Shown piece after piece: positions 63,890-64,000 of a DNA stretch of 64,000 nucleotides. Source of the stretch: Kosakonia cowanii JCM 10956 = DSM 18146 (lineage in GTDB: Bacteria > Pseudomonadota > Gammaproteobacteria > Enterobacterales > Enterobacteriaceae); the NCBI RefSeq assembly GCF_001975225.1, contig NZ_CP019445.1:124001-188000 (forward strand), written 5' to 3'. The notes beneath the pieces were generated by a model, which saw only the letters and a program-made list of their open reading frames with translations, was not told the origin of the DNA and searched no databases. The number at the start of each line of letters is the position of its first letter. Position 1 is the stretch's first letter. Position numbers and translations under genes: made by a program.

Positions 63890-64000
63890 GCCTTTGTCGA
63901 AATGACCATCCATCGCGCCGCGGATGGCCTCTGCCAGCTGCTCATAGCGGCTGCGCAGCGGCGAGCCCGGTCGATAAACCAGCCCAACGGTACGCTTCGG
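63872..64000 (-). CDS. oxyR: Hydrogen peroxide-sensing regulator OxyR, C-terminal part
   Basis: Only the last 42 codons and the stop lie in the window; the rest is beyond the right edge. The translated end reads [20 protein letters not shown], then [20 protein letters not shown], matching the C-terminus of LysR-family OxyR. The position next to sthA agrees with E. coli. The stop codon lies inside sthA, so the two genes overlap tail to tail by 18 bp. Confidence 0.92.
   Translation of the reverse strand, partial: PKRTVGLVYRPGSPLRSRYEQLAEAIRGAMDGHFDKGLKQAV

Overview
The window is chromosomal DNA from a gammaproteobacterium of the family Enterobacteriaceae. Gene content, gene order and protein sequences follow Escherichia coli closely almost throughout. 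The 5S and 16S sequences look more like the Enterobacter/Kosakonia/Klebsiella group than Escherichia. The species cannot be fixed from the sequence alone.

Layout. (1) 1-11215: srmB (5' end cut off), grcA, ung, a 73-bp tandem REP array, yfiF, trxC, tapT (yfiP), patZ (yfiQ), pssA, yfiM and kgtP, the E. coli 58-minute order. (2) 11472-16854: a minus-strand rRNA operon (5S, 23S, tRNA-Glu, 16S, promoters P2 and P1). (3) 16931-30788: purHD, then yjaH, hupA, yjaG, nfi, hemE and nudC on the minus strand, then rsd and the thiCEFSGH operon behind a TPP riboswitch, the E. coli 90-minute order. (4) 30789-33921: an accessory block of an orphan PTS IIB-IIA pair, a membrane-anchored AraC-type regulator and a secreted alpha/beta hydrolase. 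(5) 34021-48156, minus strand: rpoC, rpoB, rplL, rplJ, rplA, rplK, nusG, secE, tuf and four tRNAs. (6) 48525-51493: coaA, birA, murB. (7) 51576-57092: a second minus-strand rRNA operon with tRNA-Ile and tRNA-Ala in the spacer. (8) 57144-64000: murI, btuB with a cobalamin riboswitch, trmA, yijD, fabR, sthA and the 3' end of oxyR.

How it works together: most of the window is growth machinery (rRNA, RNA polymerase, ribosomal stalk, EF-Tu, Sec/Nus factors) plus biosynthesis of purines, thiamine, heme, CoA, biotin-protein ligase and peptidoglycan precursors. Control signals that can be read directly are the two rrn promoter pairs, the GC-discriminator promoter of the tRNA-tuf operon, a PurR box, two FNR sites, a CRP-like site, the TPP and cobalamin riboswitches, the L10 leader promoter and the rplL-rpoB attenuator.

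The most unusual points are these. The kgtP-rrn-purH junction matches a recombination between two rRNA operons that are separate in E. coli. The 23S gene at that same junction carries several indels in normally invariant regions and a degraded tandem duplication, so the junction and its sequence need checking for assembly error. The accessory block between thiH and rpoC and a btuB that looks mosaic are the best candidates for real biological novelty.
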